DNA of 64,000 nt from Mesorhizobium qingshengii (GTDB lineage: Bacteria > Pseudomonadota > Alphaproteobacteria > Rhizobiales > Rhizobiaceae): positions 1 through 64,000 of the forward strand of contig NZ_FMXM01000007.1 in NCBI RefSeq assembly GCF_900103325.1. Reading direction: 5' to 3'. Every line of letters begins with the position of its first letter. Position 1 is the stretch's first letter. The translations under genes and the position numbers were made by a program. A model generated the notes under the pieces. It was not told the origin of the DNA. It worked only from the letters and a program-made list of their open reading frames with translations, and did not search any database. Of this stretch, positions 51,736-60,908 are shown piece after piece.

Positions 51736-53025
51736 TTACGCCGCGATGAACTCGTTCCAGCGCTTCACCATGTAGCGGTCCTCGTCCATGACGGAGTTCC
51801 AGCAGGCGACATGGCCCATGCGCTCCTCGAACGAGCCGCCGTCGCGCAGGGCGCCGGCCTTTTCCATGACGGTGCCGTCGGGCGCCTTGATGTCGCCCTT
51901 GGCCGGCTTGCCTTCGATCCAGTAGCCCCACTCGTCCTCGGTCATGAACTTCTTGGCCGAGACCATGTTGGCTGAGTAGTAGCCCTGACGGTTGAGATAA
52001 CCGCCGACCCAGCCAGACGTATACCAGTTGATATATTCATAGGCCGCGTCGAGCTGGGCGCCCGAGAGATGCGCTGCCAGCCCAAGGCCGCCGCCCCATG
52101 AGCGGTAGCCTTCCTTGAGCGGCTGGAAGCGGCAGGCGATACCCTTGGAACGTACGGCGGCGACAGCCGGCGACCACATCGACTGGATGACCACTTCGCC
52201 CGACGCCATCAGGTTGACGCTCTCGTCGAAGGATTTCCAGAAGGCGCGGAACTGGCCGCCCTGCTTGGCCTTGATCAGGAAGTCGATGGTCTTGTCGATC
52301 TCCTCCTTGGTCATGTTGCCCTTGTCGGCATATTTGATGTTGCCCATGGCTTCCATGATCATGGCGGCGTCCATGATGCCGATGGACGGGATGTTGAGGA
52401 TCGCGGTCTTGCCCTTGAACGCCGGGTCCATGATGTCGGCCCAGGTGGTGATGTCGCGGCCGACGAGATCGGGGCGGATGCCCAGCGTGTCGGCGTTGTA
52501 GATGGTCGGCACCATCGTGAACCAGTTGGTCGGCGTCTTGGCGAACACCTTGCTGTCCTGCGCCTCGACGAAGCCGACCGTATGCGGCGCGGTGCCCTGG
52601 GCAATCACGCTGTCGGGCGTCAGCTTGCCGGTTTTGAACAGCGGCACCAACTCGTCGTAATATTTCAGCTTGCTGACATCCATCGGCTGCAGCACGCCGG
52701 TGGGGAACACCTTCTTGCAGATCCAGTATTCGATGTCGGCGATGTCATAGCTGTCGGGTTGGGTCACGGCGCGCTGGGCGGCGGCGTCGGAATCGGTCGC
52801 CGTCATCTCTAGCGTGATGCCGAGGTCGGCCTTGCACTTGTCGGCGATGGCATTGAGGTTCGACACGCCGGTGCCGAACTGGCGCAGCGTGATGTTGGAT
52901 TGCGCCCAGATGGTCGGGAAGCCGGTGATGGCGCCGGAGCCGGCGGCGAGGCCGACGGCGGCCGCACCTGTCTTGAGCAGCGAGCGGCGCGATAGGCCCG
53001 TCTTGGCTTGCGTGGTGTTTGTCAT
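51736..53025 (-). CDS. ABC transporter substrate-binding protein, polyamine-type, Tat signal
   Basis: A 429-residue periplasmic binding protein. The N-terminus has a twin-arginine signal (LSRRSLLKTGAAAVGLAAG), so it is probably exported folded. The rest has the SBP_bac/PotD-like fold (DIADIEYWICKKVFPTGVLQPMDVSKL, GIRPDLVGRDITTWADIMDPAFKGK, GEVVIQSMWSPAVAAVRSKGI, SWGGGLGLAAHLSGAQLDAAYEYINWY). Ligand is unknown; polyamines, or amino-acid derivatives suggested by the operon's racemase and GNAT, are candidates. Confidence 0.88.
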   Translation of the reverse strand: MTNTTQAKTGLSRRSLLKTGAAAVGLAAGSGAITGFPTIWAQSNITLRQFGTGVSNLNAIADKCKADLGITLEMTATDSDAAAQRAVTQPDSYDIADIEYWICKKVFPTGVLQPMDVSKLKYYDELVPLFKTGKLTPDSVIAQGTAPHTVGFVEAQDSKVFAKTPTNWFTMVPTIYNADTLGIRPDLVGRDITTWADIMDPAFKGKTAILNIPSIGIMDAAMIMEAMGNIKYADKGNMTKEEIDKTIDFLIKAKQGGQFRAFWKSFDESVNLMASGEVVIQSMWSPAVAAVRSKGIACRFQPLKEGYRSWGGGLGLAAHLSGAQLDAAYEYINWYTSGWVGGYLNRQGYYSANMVSAKKFMTEDEWGYWIEGKPAKGDIKAPDGTVMEKAGALRDGGSFEERMGHVACWNSVMDEDRYMVKRWNEFIAA

Positions 53026-53059
53026 GTCTATTCCCCTTTCTTGTTTTGCTTCGTTGACG

Positions 53060-54148
53060 TCATGAATGAAGGCGGCCGAGGACGATCGCGTCTTGCGGAT
53101 CCCAGGCGAGCGGTACGGCGTCGCCGATGGCGACCGGTTTGGCGAAGAAGTCGGAATCGTCGACGATGACCGTGAAATCGCCGATGCCGGCGCCAGTGAC
53201 GGAGAGCTTCACCGTGGCGCCGCGGTATTCGATGTTGGAGACGATGCCGGTGAAGCCGAGGCCGGGCGAGGGTGCGTCGCCGATGCGCACATGGTCGGTG
53301 CGGATGGCGATGTCGATCGGCTGTCCTGCTTCCTGTGACTTCCCGCTGGCGGTGAGCGAGCCACCGCCATTGACGTCGAAGACGACCATGCCGTCCTGGC
53401 TGCCGGTGACACGGCCGGAGATGACATTGTGGTCGCCCATGAAGCGCGCGACGAAGGCGGTGGCCGGTCGCTCGAACACGTCGCGCGGCGGGGCCGCCTG
53501 CTCGATGCGGCCGTCATTCATCACCACGATCAGGTCGGCAAGCGCCATCGCCTCCTCCTGGCTGTGGGTGACGTGGACGAAGGTGATACCGAGCGAGGTC
53601 TGCAGTTTCTTCAACTCGGCGCGCATGCGGATCTTCAGGAACGGATCGAGTGCCGACAGTGGTTCGTCGAGCAGCAGCGCCTCGGGATCGGTGATCAGCG
53701 CACGCGCCAGTGCCACGCGCTGCTGCTGGCCGCCGGAAAGCTGCGCGGGGCGGCGCGTGGCATAGGCCTCCATCTGCATCAGCTTGAGCATATCCAGCGC
53801 CTTGGCGCGGCGCTGTTCCTTGTCGACGCCCTTCATCTTGAGGCTGAAGGCGACATTGTCGATGAGGTCTAGATGCGGGAACAGCGCATAGGACTGGAAC
53901 ATCATTGCCGTGCCGCGCTTGGCCGGCGGCAGGTCCGTCACGACGGTATTTCCGAGGCGGACATCGCCGCTGGATATGCTCTCGTGGCCGGCGATCATGC
54001 GCAGCGTCGACGTCTTGCCGCAGCCGGAAGGGCCGAGCAGACAGCAATAGGTGCCGGCGGGAATCTTCAGGCTGATGTCCTCGACGGCGGTCGTCGTTCC
54101 ATAGACTTTCGAAACGGACACGATGTCGATTTCGGCGGCTTTGGACAT
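53060..54148 (-). CDS. ABC transporter ATP-binding protein, PotA-like
   Basis: A 362-residue ATPase. Walker A GPSGCGKTSTLRM (about 38-50), Q-loop MMFQSYALFPHLDLIDN, signature QLSGGQQQRVALARALI, Walker B ALLLDEPLSALDP, switch THSQEEAMALADL. The C-terminal TOBE domain (about 285-350, e.g. GFTGIVSNIEYRGATVKLSV) is typical of the spermidine/sugar importer group. First gene of the operon, 34 bases ahead of the binding-protein gene and divergent from the GntR regulator. Confidence 0.93.
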   Translation of the reverse strand: MSKAAEIDIVSVSKVYGTTTAVEDISLKIPAGTYCCLLGPSGCGKTSTLRMIAGHESISSGDVRLGNTVVTDLPPAKRGTAMMFQSYALFPHLDLIDNVAFSLKMKGVDKEQRRAKALDMLKLMQMEAYATRRPAQLSGGQQQRVALARALITDPEALLLDEPLSALDPFLKIRMRAELKKLQTSLGITFVHVTHSQEEAMALADLIVVMNDGRIEQAAPPRDVFERPATAFVARFMGDHNVISGRVTGSQDGMVVFDVNGGGSLTASGKSQEAGQPIDIAIRTDHVRIGDAPSPGLGFTGIVSNIEYRGATVKLSVTGAGIGDFTVIVDDSDFFAKPVAIGDAVPLAWDPQDAIVLGRLHS

Positions 54149-54271
54149 CAGGCTTCCCCGTTTGGTCGCATTAACCAAAGCATCATGCGTGCCAATCGCG
54201 AGGCGAGTGGCCAAGCGATTGAATCGTCGGCAGAATCCGGATTCTTGATCGCCGCTCACAGAATGGGCCGG

Positions 54272-54318
54272 TTTGTGCATTGCACAAATTATGGGCTATT
54301 GTGGGCGATATGCACAAA
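54272..54318. promoter_or_regulatory. GntR operator-like palindrome TTTGTGCA-T-TGCACAAA
   Basis: A perfect 8-bp inverted repeat, TTTGTGCA (54272-54279), T, TGCACAAA (54281-54288), lies in the 261-bp divergent region between the ATPase gene and the GntR gene, 124 bases from the former start and 122 from the latter. A further half-site TGCACAAA is at 54311-54318, about 30 bp away. This half-site spacing is 3 helical turns. Control of both the ABC operon and the regulator by the GntR protein is inferred. Confidence 0.75.
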
Positions 54319-54409
54319 AATCGTATGCAATCTTTTTTGCCTTCGTGTTCACTTTGCCTCTCGTGCTGGCCTCGCGAGTCGCGTTAGAAGGGGGGCAGGA
54401 CAATCCGCC

Positions 54410-55123
54410 ATGAACATCGCCGACCAGGTTTATTCAGCCGCCGACAGCGCCACGCAGGATCGCGCCCAGACGATCCGCGACCAGCTGCGCGATGCCATTG
54501 TCGATCGCCGGCTGGCGCCAGGCACCAAGCTGTCGGAAGGCGAGGTCGGCACGTTGTTCGATGTCTCCCGCACTGTCGCACGCGCGGCCCTGCAGATGCT
54601 GTCCTTTGAAGGGCTGGTGCGCACCGAGCGCAACCGTGGCGCCTTCGTCGCCAACCCGTCGCCAGAGGAGGCGCGCCAGGTATTCGCCTCGCGCCGTCTG
54701 ATCGAGCCGGGCATTGCCATCGCCGCCTGCGGGCGCGTCACCGCCGCCGACATCGTCGCCTTCAAGGCGCAGCTCGACGAGGAGGGGCGCTTCATCGCCG
54801 AGCGCGGCCCACATGCGCGACGCTCCGAAATCAAGGCGTCGGGCGACTTCCATCTGCTGCTGGCCTCGGTTGCCGGCAATGCCATCCTGCAGCGCTTCAT
54901 GGAGGAACTGGTGGCGCGCTCGTCGCTGGTCATCGCCCTTTATGGGCGATCCGGAGCGTCAGCCTGCGGGCATAGCGAGCACACCGGCATTGTCGGCGCG
55001 CTGGAGAGCCGCGATTCCGGGCTGGCGAGCCGGCTGATGCTGCACCACATCGACCATATCGAGGCGGATCTCGATCTGCGCGTCAGGGCCGGCCCGGCGC
55101 TCAGGGAAGCCCTGAATTTCTGA
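54410..55123 (+). CDS. GntR-family regulator, FCD type
   Basis: A 237-residue FadR-type regulator. The winged helix is RAQTIRDQLRDAIVDRRLAPGTKLSEGEVGTLFDVSRTVARAALQMLSFEGLV (about 18-71), the FCD domain has SGDFHLLLASVAGN and HSEHTGIVGALESRDSGLASRLMLHHIDHIE with the metal/ligand histidines (about 143, 191, 213). GGGGGCAGG lies about 14 bases upstream of the ATG at 54410. It is divergent from the polyamine-type ABC operon and is its probable repressor. Confidence 0.9.
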   Translation: MNIADQVYSAADSATQDRAQTIRDQLRDAIVDRRLAPGTKLSEGEVGTLFDVSRTVARAALQMLSFEGLVRTERNRGAFVANPSPEEARQVFASRRLIEPGIAIAACGRVTAADIVAFKAQLDEEGRFIAERGPHARRSEIKASGDFHLLLASVAGNAILQRFMEELVARSSLVIALYGRSGASACGHSEHTGIVGALESRDSGLASRLMLHHIDHIEADLDLRVRAGPALREALNF

Positions 55124-55181
55124 GGCCGGCCTCAAACTGATAGATAAAGCCTCATCCCGATTCCGCCGGATGAAAGGGACT

Positions 55182-56408
55182 CTAGCCTTCGTCCTCGGTG
55201 CGAGCCGCTGTCTGTCCCGCCGCCTTGCGGCGCAGCATCTTGGTCAGCTTCCAGACCGTCGGGCTATTCTTGATGACGGCCTTCAGCCGCGCTCCTTGCC
55301 GGAGCGTCAGCGCCAGCGCGCGGCCCTTCAGGGTCAAGGGAAAAAGTACTTCGAAATGCTGGGTTTCGATATCGCACCACAGCCGTTTGTAGGGCTCGTC
55401 GCCGACGGAGAAATCATAGACCTCGAAACCGGTCTCGCAGGCTTCCTGGATATTGTCGAAGAACAGGAAGTCGCCCGGGCTGGTATGGCCGAGATCGTCC
55501 TCGGCGATCGCTCCGAACTCGCAGATCAGGCGTTTGCCCGAACGGCTTGACCCTGTGATGGCACGCAGCTTGCCGGCAACCTCGAGCCCGTGCAGCACGA
55601 AGGAAGGCTTGTCCTCGGCAAGCGCTTGCGTGAACAGCGCGCGGAAGAAGGCACGCACTTGCTCGTCGCCGAAGACGTTGGTGATACCCATCTTGCGGAA
55701 GCGGAACTCCTTCATCTCGAAGAAGGCGTCGAGCAGCCTGTTCACCTCGTCCGCAGTCGTGGCCTCGATGCGGCGATGGGTGCCGAAGGCCTCGAACTTG
55801 CGCATCTGCGAGCGGTGCTTCTTGCGCTTGCGCTTGCCGCTGGCGCGCAGCAGCAGTGCATCGAAGCCATCGGCGAGATCAACAGCCAGCGACAGATTGG
55901 GGCTGGCGAAATGGTCAAACGAGACAAGTGGATTGGCGACGCCATCGAGATCGGGCAGCAATCTTTCCAGTGCCAGGAGATCGATGTCCGGACGTGCCTT
56001 GGTAATGGCGGTCAGCATCGATCGGATGGCCGGGATATCCGGTCTGGTCAGCCATTGCGGATCGACGGCGATGAAGTTGCCGTTGGCGTGGCGCCCCCCC
56101 ATGAAGCGGGCGACGCGGAACGGTCCGGTGCCGCTGACCTCCAGGGCCAGCGAGAAAACCGGCCTGCCTTCGGCGCTCAGCGTCGCGACGAGCAGATCCG
56201 GTCCGAGCTGCCCGGCCCAGTTCAGGACCCAGGCAGCACTCTGCGCCGGCGCAAACAGCGCCGAGCGGCAGAACTCGGCATAGGCCGTGAGGCCCTCGGC
56301 GGACACCACGGATGTCGACGGCCCGGCCTGGTCCCGCGGCAAGGCGCGGGGCGACGCCTCAGTTGCCGCAAGCCGATTGCCGTCAAATGACGCTGTTGCG
56401 TCAACCAT
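55182..56408 (-). CDS. GNAT-fold protein, CelD/BioF2-like (Acetyltransf_6)
   Basis: A 408-residue cytoplasmic protein of the CelD-like acetyltransferase group linked to surface polysaccharide or cellulose synthesis. Key parts: FARHANGNFIAVDPQWL-like N-half, the basic SGKRKRKKHRSQMRKFEAFGTH (about 188-209) typical of the group, EMKEFRFRKMGI, and the C-half with ITGSSRSGKRLICEFGAIAEDDLGHTSPGDFLFFDNIQEA. The target is unknown. It is divergent from a polysaccharide deacetylase gene, with 91 bases between; both may modify the same polymer. Confidence 0.82.
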   Translation of the reverse strand: MVDATASFDGNRLAATEASPRALPRDQAGPSTSVVSAEGLTAYAEFCRSALFAPAQSAAWVLNWAGQLGPDLLVATLSAEGRPVFSLALEVSGTGPFRVARFMGGRHANGNFIAVDPQWLTRPDIPAIRSMLTAITKARPDIDLLALERLLPDLDGVANPLVSFDHFASPNLSLAVDLADGFDALLLRASGKRKRKKHRSQMRKFEAFGTHRRIEATTADEVNRLLDAFFEMKEFRFRKMGITNVFGDEQVRAFFRALFTQALAEDKPSFVLHGLEVAGKLRAITGSSRSGKRLICEFGAIAEDDLGHTSPGDFLFFDNIQEACETGFEVYDFSVGDEPYKRLWCDIETQHFEVLFPLTLKGRALALTLRQGARLKAVIKNSPTVWKLTKMLRRKAAGQTAARTEDEG

Positions 56409-56499
56409 ACCTCAATCCTTAGGGCGTATTGATCGCGATTTGGGGGTTCGCGCAGGCGCATTCCGTGCTTGGATCAGCCTAGGCGCAAAAGGTGAATGA

Positions 56500-57558
56500 A
56501 TGATCGACGGAGGCGAGGCAATCCGGAAACTGGCGCTGAACGTCGCCCGCTATACCGGTCTCGCACCGCTGGCCAAGCCGTTCATTGGCGGCATTGGCGC
56601 CATCCTGATGCTGCACCGCGTCACCGCGACGCCTGAAAAGCCTGACAGCGTCAACCGGCATCTGAATATCGCGCCCGGCTTCCTTGACGCCGTGATTGCC
56701 GACATGAAGGCGAGCGGCTATGCCTTCGTTTCGATGGACGAAGCGGTTGAGCGCATCAAGGCAGGCGGCAAGGGCGGCCAGTTTGCCACTATCACCGCCG
56801 ATGATGCCTATCGTGACAACATGACCGAGGCACTGCCGATGCTGGAAAAGCACTGCGCGCCGATCACCATCTATGTCGCGCCCGGGCTGATCAGCGGTAC
56901 CGCCGATCTGTGGTGGGATGTGGTCGAGGATATCGTCAATGTGGGTACCCGGCTGACCTTGAATACCCCGGGCGGCCCGTTGACGGTCGACTGTTCGACC
57001 CCGGCCAAAAAGCTTCAGGCCAACGCACGCCTGCATGCCTACCTCACCTCGGAAGTCCGCGAGGAGGACCTGCGGGCCGTGCTGCGTGACCTGGCGAATG
57101 CAACAGGCGTCGACGCTGACGGCCCGCGTCTGCGGACACTGATGAACTGGGATGAAATCCGCGGCATGGCCGCGCATCCGCTGGTGACGATCGGCGCCCA
57201 TACGATCAACCACAGCAATCTGAAGCGGCTTTCCGAAGCCGATGCGCGGCACGAGATCGGCGCCGTGCGCGGCCTGTTGCAGGCCGAACTCGGCGAAGAA
57301 CCGCGCCATTTCGCTTATCCCTATGGCTATGCCAGCGCGGTAGGTTGCCGCGAAGTGGGGTTCGCCCGCGACGCCGGCTATACCTCCGCCGTGACGACGC
57401 GCCACGGTGTGCTGCGCGCCGAACATGCCGGCTTCCTGCACGCCTTGCCGCGCATTTCCGTCAACGGCCGCTACCAGAGCCTTGCCCACATCCGCACCAT
57501 GCTGTCGGGCGTGACGACCCCGCTCGCCAACGCCGGCAAGATGCTCGTGACGATCTGA
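56500..57558 (+). CDS. Polysaccharide deacetylase (NodB-like)
   Basis: A 352-residue CE4-type deacetylase without a signal peptide. GAILMLHRVTATPEKPD opens the domain; the catalytic Asp and metal Asp are in TITADDAYRDNM (about 98-110), the metal histidines in IGAHTINHSNL (about 229-239), and ARG/PRH motif region in PRHFAYPYGYA. It removes N-acetyl groups from a polysaccharide or lipid-linked sugar. The ATG at 56500 is close to another ATG at 56496 in a different frame; the coding frame begins MIDGGEAIRKLAL. It is not next to nod genes. Confidence 0.87.
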   Translation: MIDGGEAIRKLALNVARYTGLAPLAKPFIGGIGAILMLHRVTATPEKPDSVNRHLNIAPGFLDAVIADMKASGYAFVSMDEAVERIKAGGKGGQFATITADDAYRDNMTEALPMLEKHCAPITIYVAPGLISGTADLWWDVVEDIVNVGTRLTLNTPGGPLTVDCSTPAKKLQANARLHAYLTSEVREEDLRAVLRDLANATGVDADGPRLRTLMNWDEIRGMAAHPLVTIGAHTINHSNLKRLSEADARHEIGAVRGLLQAELGEEPRHFAYPYGYASAVGCREVGFARDAGYTSAVTTRHGVLRAEHAGFLHALPRISVNGRYQSLAHIRTMLSGVTTPLANAGKMLVTI

Positions 57559-57579
57559 CGCCAGCAGGCAGGCTTCCGC

Positions 57580-57795
57580 TCAGCGCTTGGCCCGTGGCTC
57601 CAGCATCAGCCACTTGATGATGCCCATCGCCGGCAGCACCCACAGCAGGCCGCTGAGCAGGAAGAACAGGAAGTGCACCCACGGTCCCGACTCCGACAGC
57701 CGGGCGATGGCGAAGATCGATGCGAGCAGCGCATAGATGATGACCAGCGCCACCAGCAGAAACATTCCGATCAGCTTTTTCAGGCGCACGGGCAT
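57580..57795 (-). CDS. DUF2842 small membrane protein
   Basis: A 71-residue protein of the alphaproteobacterial DUF2842 family: short basic N-terminus ([10 protein letters not shown]), two membrane helices ([20 protein letters not shown] and [19 protein letters not shown]) and a C-terminal [13 protein letters not shown]. It is often found near cytochrome oxidase assembly genes, as here beside ctaA. A GGAGGCC site precedes the ATG at 57795. Confidence 0.87.
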   Translation of the reverse strand: MPVRLKKLIGMFLLVALVIIYALLASIFAIARLSESGPWVHFLFFLLSGLLWVLPAMGIIKWLMLEPRAKR

Positions 57796-57992
57796 GGATG
57801 GCCTCCTGGTCGAGCCTGTCGGGAACCCGGACAAGGATCCCGGCGAGCTCAGGGTGTTGGCCTCGCATAGGCCTTGAAGCGAAGCGGTGCAACCCGGCAG
57901 ACGCGGCGCGACGGCGTGCCGCGCCGCCTGGTCTTGCCAGCAGGAGTGCGATGGTCCACCAATCCGCGAAACCAACCTGCCGGGACAAGACC

Positions 57993-59084
57993 ATGGCTGC
58001 CATATCAGTTGCCGCGCCATTTGTGGCTCGCGACCGCGACCTGCACAACCGGGCACTTCTGCGCGGCTGGCTCTATGTCGTGCTTCTGGTGCTGTTCGCG
58101 CTGGTGCTGGTCGGCGGCACCACAAGGCTCACTGATTCCGGTCTGTCGATCACCGAGTGGAAGCCGATCCACGGCGTGATACCGCCGCTCAACGATGCTG
58201 AGTGGCAAGAGGAATTCCAGCTCTATCAGCAGATCCCGCAATATGCCGAGCTCAACAAGGGCATGAGCATCGAGGCGTTCAAGTCGATTTTCTGGTGGGA
58301 ATGGGCGCATCGTATCCTGGCACGCAGCGTCGGCCTGGTCTTTGCCTTGCCGCTGCTGTTCTTCTGGGCAACGCGCCGCATCGAACGCGGCCTGGGGCCG
58401 AAACTGGCGGGCATTCTCCTCCTTGGCGGCCTGCAGGGCGCCATCGGCTGGTGGATGGTGGCCTCCGGTCTGGTCGACCGGGTTTCCGTCAGCCAGTACC
58501 GGCTGGCGACCCACCTGACGATGGCGGCGCTGATCTTCACGGCGACCATGGTCGTTGCGCGCGGGCTGGCGCCGCATTCCGAACCCGCCGCCGATCGTTC
58601 GACGCAGCGTCTGGCCGGCTTCATCGTGCTTCTGGCGCTGATCCAGATCTATCTCGGCGGCCTGGTGGCCGGGCTCGATGCGGGCCTCAGCTACAACACC
58701 TGGCCGCTGATGGACGGCAAGCTGATACCGGGGGATCTACTGATCCTCGAGCCGGCGTGGCGCAATTTCTTCGAAAGTCCGAAGACGGTGCAGTTCGTCC
58801 ATCGCCTCGGTGCCTACACGGTTTTCGCCGTCGCGCTCTGGCACATGATCGCCACCCGGATACGCCTGCCGGGCTCAACCCACGCCCGCCGCGCGACACT
58901 GTTGTTTGTGCTGGTGCTGGTGCAGGCCTCGATCGGCATCGGCACGCTGCTGATGCAGGTGCCGCTGCATATGGCACTTACCCATCAGGGCTTTGCGCTG
59001 ATCGTGCTGGGCTTTGCCACCGCGCATTGGCGCGGCACCAAGGGCGCTTATCCCTTGCCGCAGGATGTCGTGCTCAGGAGTTGA
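57993..59084 (+). CDS. ctaA: Heme A synthase (CtaA/COX15 type)
   Basis: A 363-residue inner-membrane enzyme converting heme O to heme A for cytochrome aa3 oxidase, with eight predicted helices. Motifs: [33 protein letters not shown] near residue 40, [16 protein letters not shown] (His heme ligand), [37 protein letters not shown] and [11 protein letters not shown] and [12 protein letters not shown] (C-terminal His pair). It is the type-2 (COX15) form with the extended N-half. ATG at 57993. The gap 57796-57992 shows no gene. Confidence 0.95.
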   Translation: MAAISVAAPFVARDRDLHNRALLRGWLYVVLLVLFALVLVGGTTRLTDSGLSITEWKPIHGVIPPLNDAEWQEEFQLYQQIPQYAELNKGMSIEAFKSIFWWEWAHRILARSVGLVFALPLLFFWATRRIERGLGPKLAGILLLGGLQGAIGWWMVASGLVDRVSVSQYRLATHLTMAALIFTATMVVARGLAPHSEPAADRSTQRLAGFIVLLALIQIYLGGLVAGLDAGLSYNTWPLMDGKLIPGDLLILEPAWRNFFESPKTVQFVHRLGAYTVFAVALWHMIATRIRLPGSTHARRATLLFVLVLVQASIGIGTLLMQVPLHMALTHQGFALIVLGFATAHWRGTKGAYPLPQDVVLRS

Positions 59085-59112
59085 TGCGGAGCCTCTCGGC
59101 CCGTCCCTGAGG

Positions 59113-59952
59113 TCAGAAATTCGCCCGTACCGCGCGGATCGCCCCCGCGATCGACAGTTCGCGGTTCTCATCGACCGCGTTGTCGTCCTCGTGGTGCCAG
59201 GCCGCCGACAGGCAGCCATAGGCGATGGCATGGTCCAGTATCGCCGCCGGTGACTGCCCAAGCGTCTTGGCAAAGACTTCGGCCATGTCCGCGATCCGCT
59301 GGAGATCGAGGCAGAGCGCGTCGCGGTCGAGCGGGTTGTAGAACATGTTGGCGGCGTCGAAGCCGGGGTCGCCGAGCACGCCCTTCGAATCGATCACCAG
59401 CCAGCCGCGCGGCCCGTGCAGGATGTTGTCGTGGTGAAGATCGCCATGCAGCGGCCTGATGTCATGCGGATTGGACAGCAACCGTTCGGCGATGGCGGCG
59501 GCCTCGACATAGAGGCTGTCATCGCCGGCATCGCGATCGGTCGCGGCTTTCCTGAACAGGCTGGCGTACCGCTCCCTGAGCGGCTGAAGCTCGGGCGGGT
59601 AGGGATGTTTGGATGGCGAAAACAGCTTCGCCATCACCTCCGCCGCGACCGCGGTCGCAGCGGTATCGCCCTTTTCATCGAGAACCCGCGTAAGCAACAT
59701 GTCACCAGCATATTCGAGCAGCATGCTGTGGCCATCGCGGCCAAGCAGGCGCACCGCGCCTTCGCCGCGCCGCCAGGCGAGGAAATGCTCGCCACGCAAT
59801 TCGTCGGCGACATCGTCGAAAGGTTTGAGCGCCTTGACGACGGCCGGCGAGCCGTCGTCGCGAACAACCTTCCAGATGCGGCTTGAAAAAGTCTCGGCAA
59901 TGAGTTCTGGCGCACTGACTTTCCAGCGCGCCGGCAAGGCTGGTGCGTCCAT
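59113..59952 (-). CDS. Aminoglycoside/hydroxyurea phosphotransferase-family kinase
   Basis: A 279-residue APH(6)/streptomycin 6-kinase-like protein. The catalytic loop is PLHGDLHHDNIL (about 165-176), the metal-binding Asp is in LVIDSKGVLGDPGFDAANM, and the N-lobe has AVVKALKP. Many chromosomal members phosphorylate unknown small molecules, so antibiotic resistance cannot be assumed. Its ATG overlaps the argC stop by one base (TGATG), a coupling signal that suggests a role alongside arginine synthesis or a housekeeping metabolite. Confidence 0.85.
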   Translation of the reverse strand: MDAPALPARWKVSAPELIAETFSSRIWKVVRDDGSPAVVKALKPFDDVADELRGEHFLAWRRGEGAVRLLGRDGHSMLLEYAGDMLLTRVLDEKGDTAATAVAAEVMAKLFSPSKHPYPPELQPLRERYASLFRKAATDRDAGDDSLYVEAAAIAERLLSNPHDIRPLHGDLHHDNILHGPRGWLVIDSKGVLGDPGFDAANMFYNPLDRDALCLDLQRIADMAEVFAKTLGQSPAAILDHAIAYGCLSAAWHHEDDNAVDENRELSIAGAIRAVRANF

Positions 59953-60878
59953 CAGAGACCGAGCATCAGGTCCATGTTCTGCACGGCGGCACCCGACGCT
60001 CCCTTGCCGAGATTGTCGTAGACCGCCAGCAGCAGCGCCTGCGCGCGTTTGTCGTTGGCGAAGACATAGACCCTCATCCGGTTGGTGCCGTTGTAGATCT
60101 CCGGATCGATCTCCGGCATGCGCTCCAGATGCACATAGGGCGCCACCTCGACCACGCCGCCCTTGATGGCGGCGAAATGGTCGGCGATGGCCGCGTGAAG
60201 CTCCGCACCCGTCGGCACGTGGTCGAGACCACCAAGCTGCAGCGGCACCACCGTGATCATGCCTTGGGCGAAATTGCCGACCGCCGGCTGCATGATCGGG
60301 TCATGCGACAGCCTGGCATAGGCCCTCAGTTCCGGGACATGCTTGTGCTGCAGGGTAAGGCCATAGGGCAGGAATTCCGAAGCGTCCTCGCCCTTGGCGA
60401 CATAGTCCTCGATCATCGGGCGTCCGCCGCCCGAATAGCCTGAAATGCCGTTGACCGTGATCGGGAAATCCGCCGGCAGCAGGCCGGCGGTGACCAGCGG
60501 CCGCAATGTCGCGATCGGTCCCTGCGGCCAGCAGCCGGGGTTGGCGACGCGCTTCGCCGAGGCGATAGTCTTCGCCTGTTCCTTGTCCATTTCGGCGAAG
60601 CCATACGCCCAGCCTTCGGCCACGCGATGCGCCGTCGACGCATCGATGACCTTGGTGGTGTCGTTGGCGATCAGCGAGACGCTTTCCTTCGCCGCGTCGT
60701 CCGGCAGGCACAGGATCGCGATATCGGCGGCGTTGAGAAACTCTGCCCGCGCCGCCGTTTCCTTGCGACGCTCGGCAGGAATGGAAATGATCTCCAGGTC
60801 GCCGCGCTCGGCAAGCAGCGCGCGAATCTGCAGGCCGGTGGTGCCGTGCTCGCCGTCGATGAAGATTTTCGGTTTCAT
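59952..60878 (-). CDS. argC: N-acetyl-gamma-glutamyl-phosphate reductase (type 2)
   Basis: A 308-residue NADPH-dependent dehydrogenase of arginine synthesis. FIDGEHGTTGLQIRALLAERG is the cofactor loop, ANPGCWPQGPIATLRPLV holds the catalytic Cys116, and GISGYSGGGRPMIEDY, LQHKHVPEL follow. The short length of about 310 and the GCWP motif mark the type-2 ArgC. It overlaps the APH-like kinase gene by one base. In other Rhizobiales it usually follows rpsI, which is not seen here. Confidence 0.95.
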   Translation of the reverse strand: MKPKIFIDGEHGTTGLQIRALLAERGDLEIISIPAERRKETAARAEFLNAADIAILCLPDDAAKESVSLIANDTTKVIDASTAHRVAEGWAYGFAEMDKEQAKTIASAKRVANPGCWPQGPIATLRPLVTAGLLPADFPITVNGISGYSGGGRPMIEDYVAKGEDASEFLPYGLTLQHKHVPELRAYARLSHDPIMQPAVGNFAQGMITVVPLQLGGLDHVPTGAELHAAIADHFAAIKGGVVEVAPYVHLERMPEIDPEIYNGTNRMRVYVFANDKRAQALLLAVYDNLGKGASGAAVQNMDLMLGL

Positions 60879-60908
60879 TGCCTGATCAAATTCCCTGATA
60901 TTTCAAGA

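Noticed and set aside
56500..57558. Deacetylase as NodB nodulation gene.
   Set aside because: It is much longer than NodB, lacks its typical start and has no nodA/nodC neighbours; it is a general CE4-type deacetylase.
59113..59952. Acquired aminoglycoside-resistance gene.
   Set aside because: It is coupled to argC in a chromosomal setting without mobile elements, and its base composition is like its neighbours.
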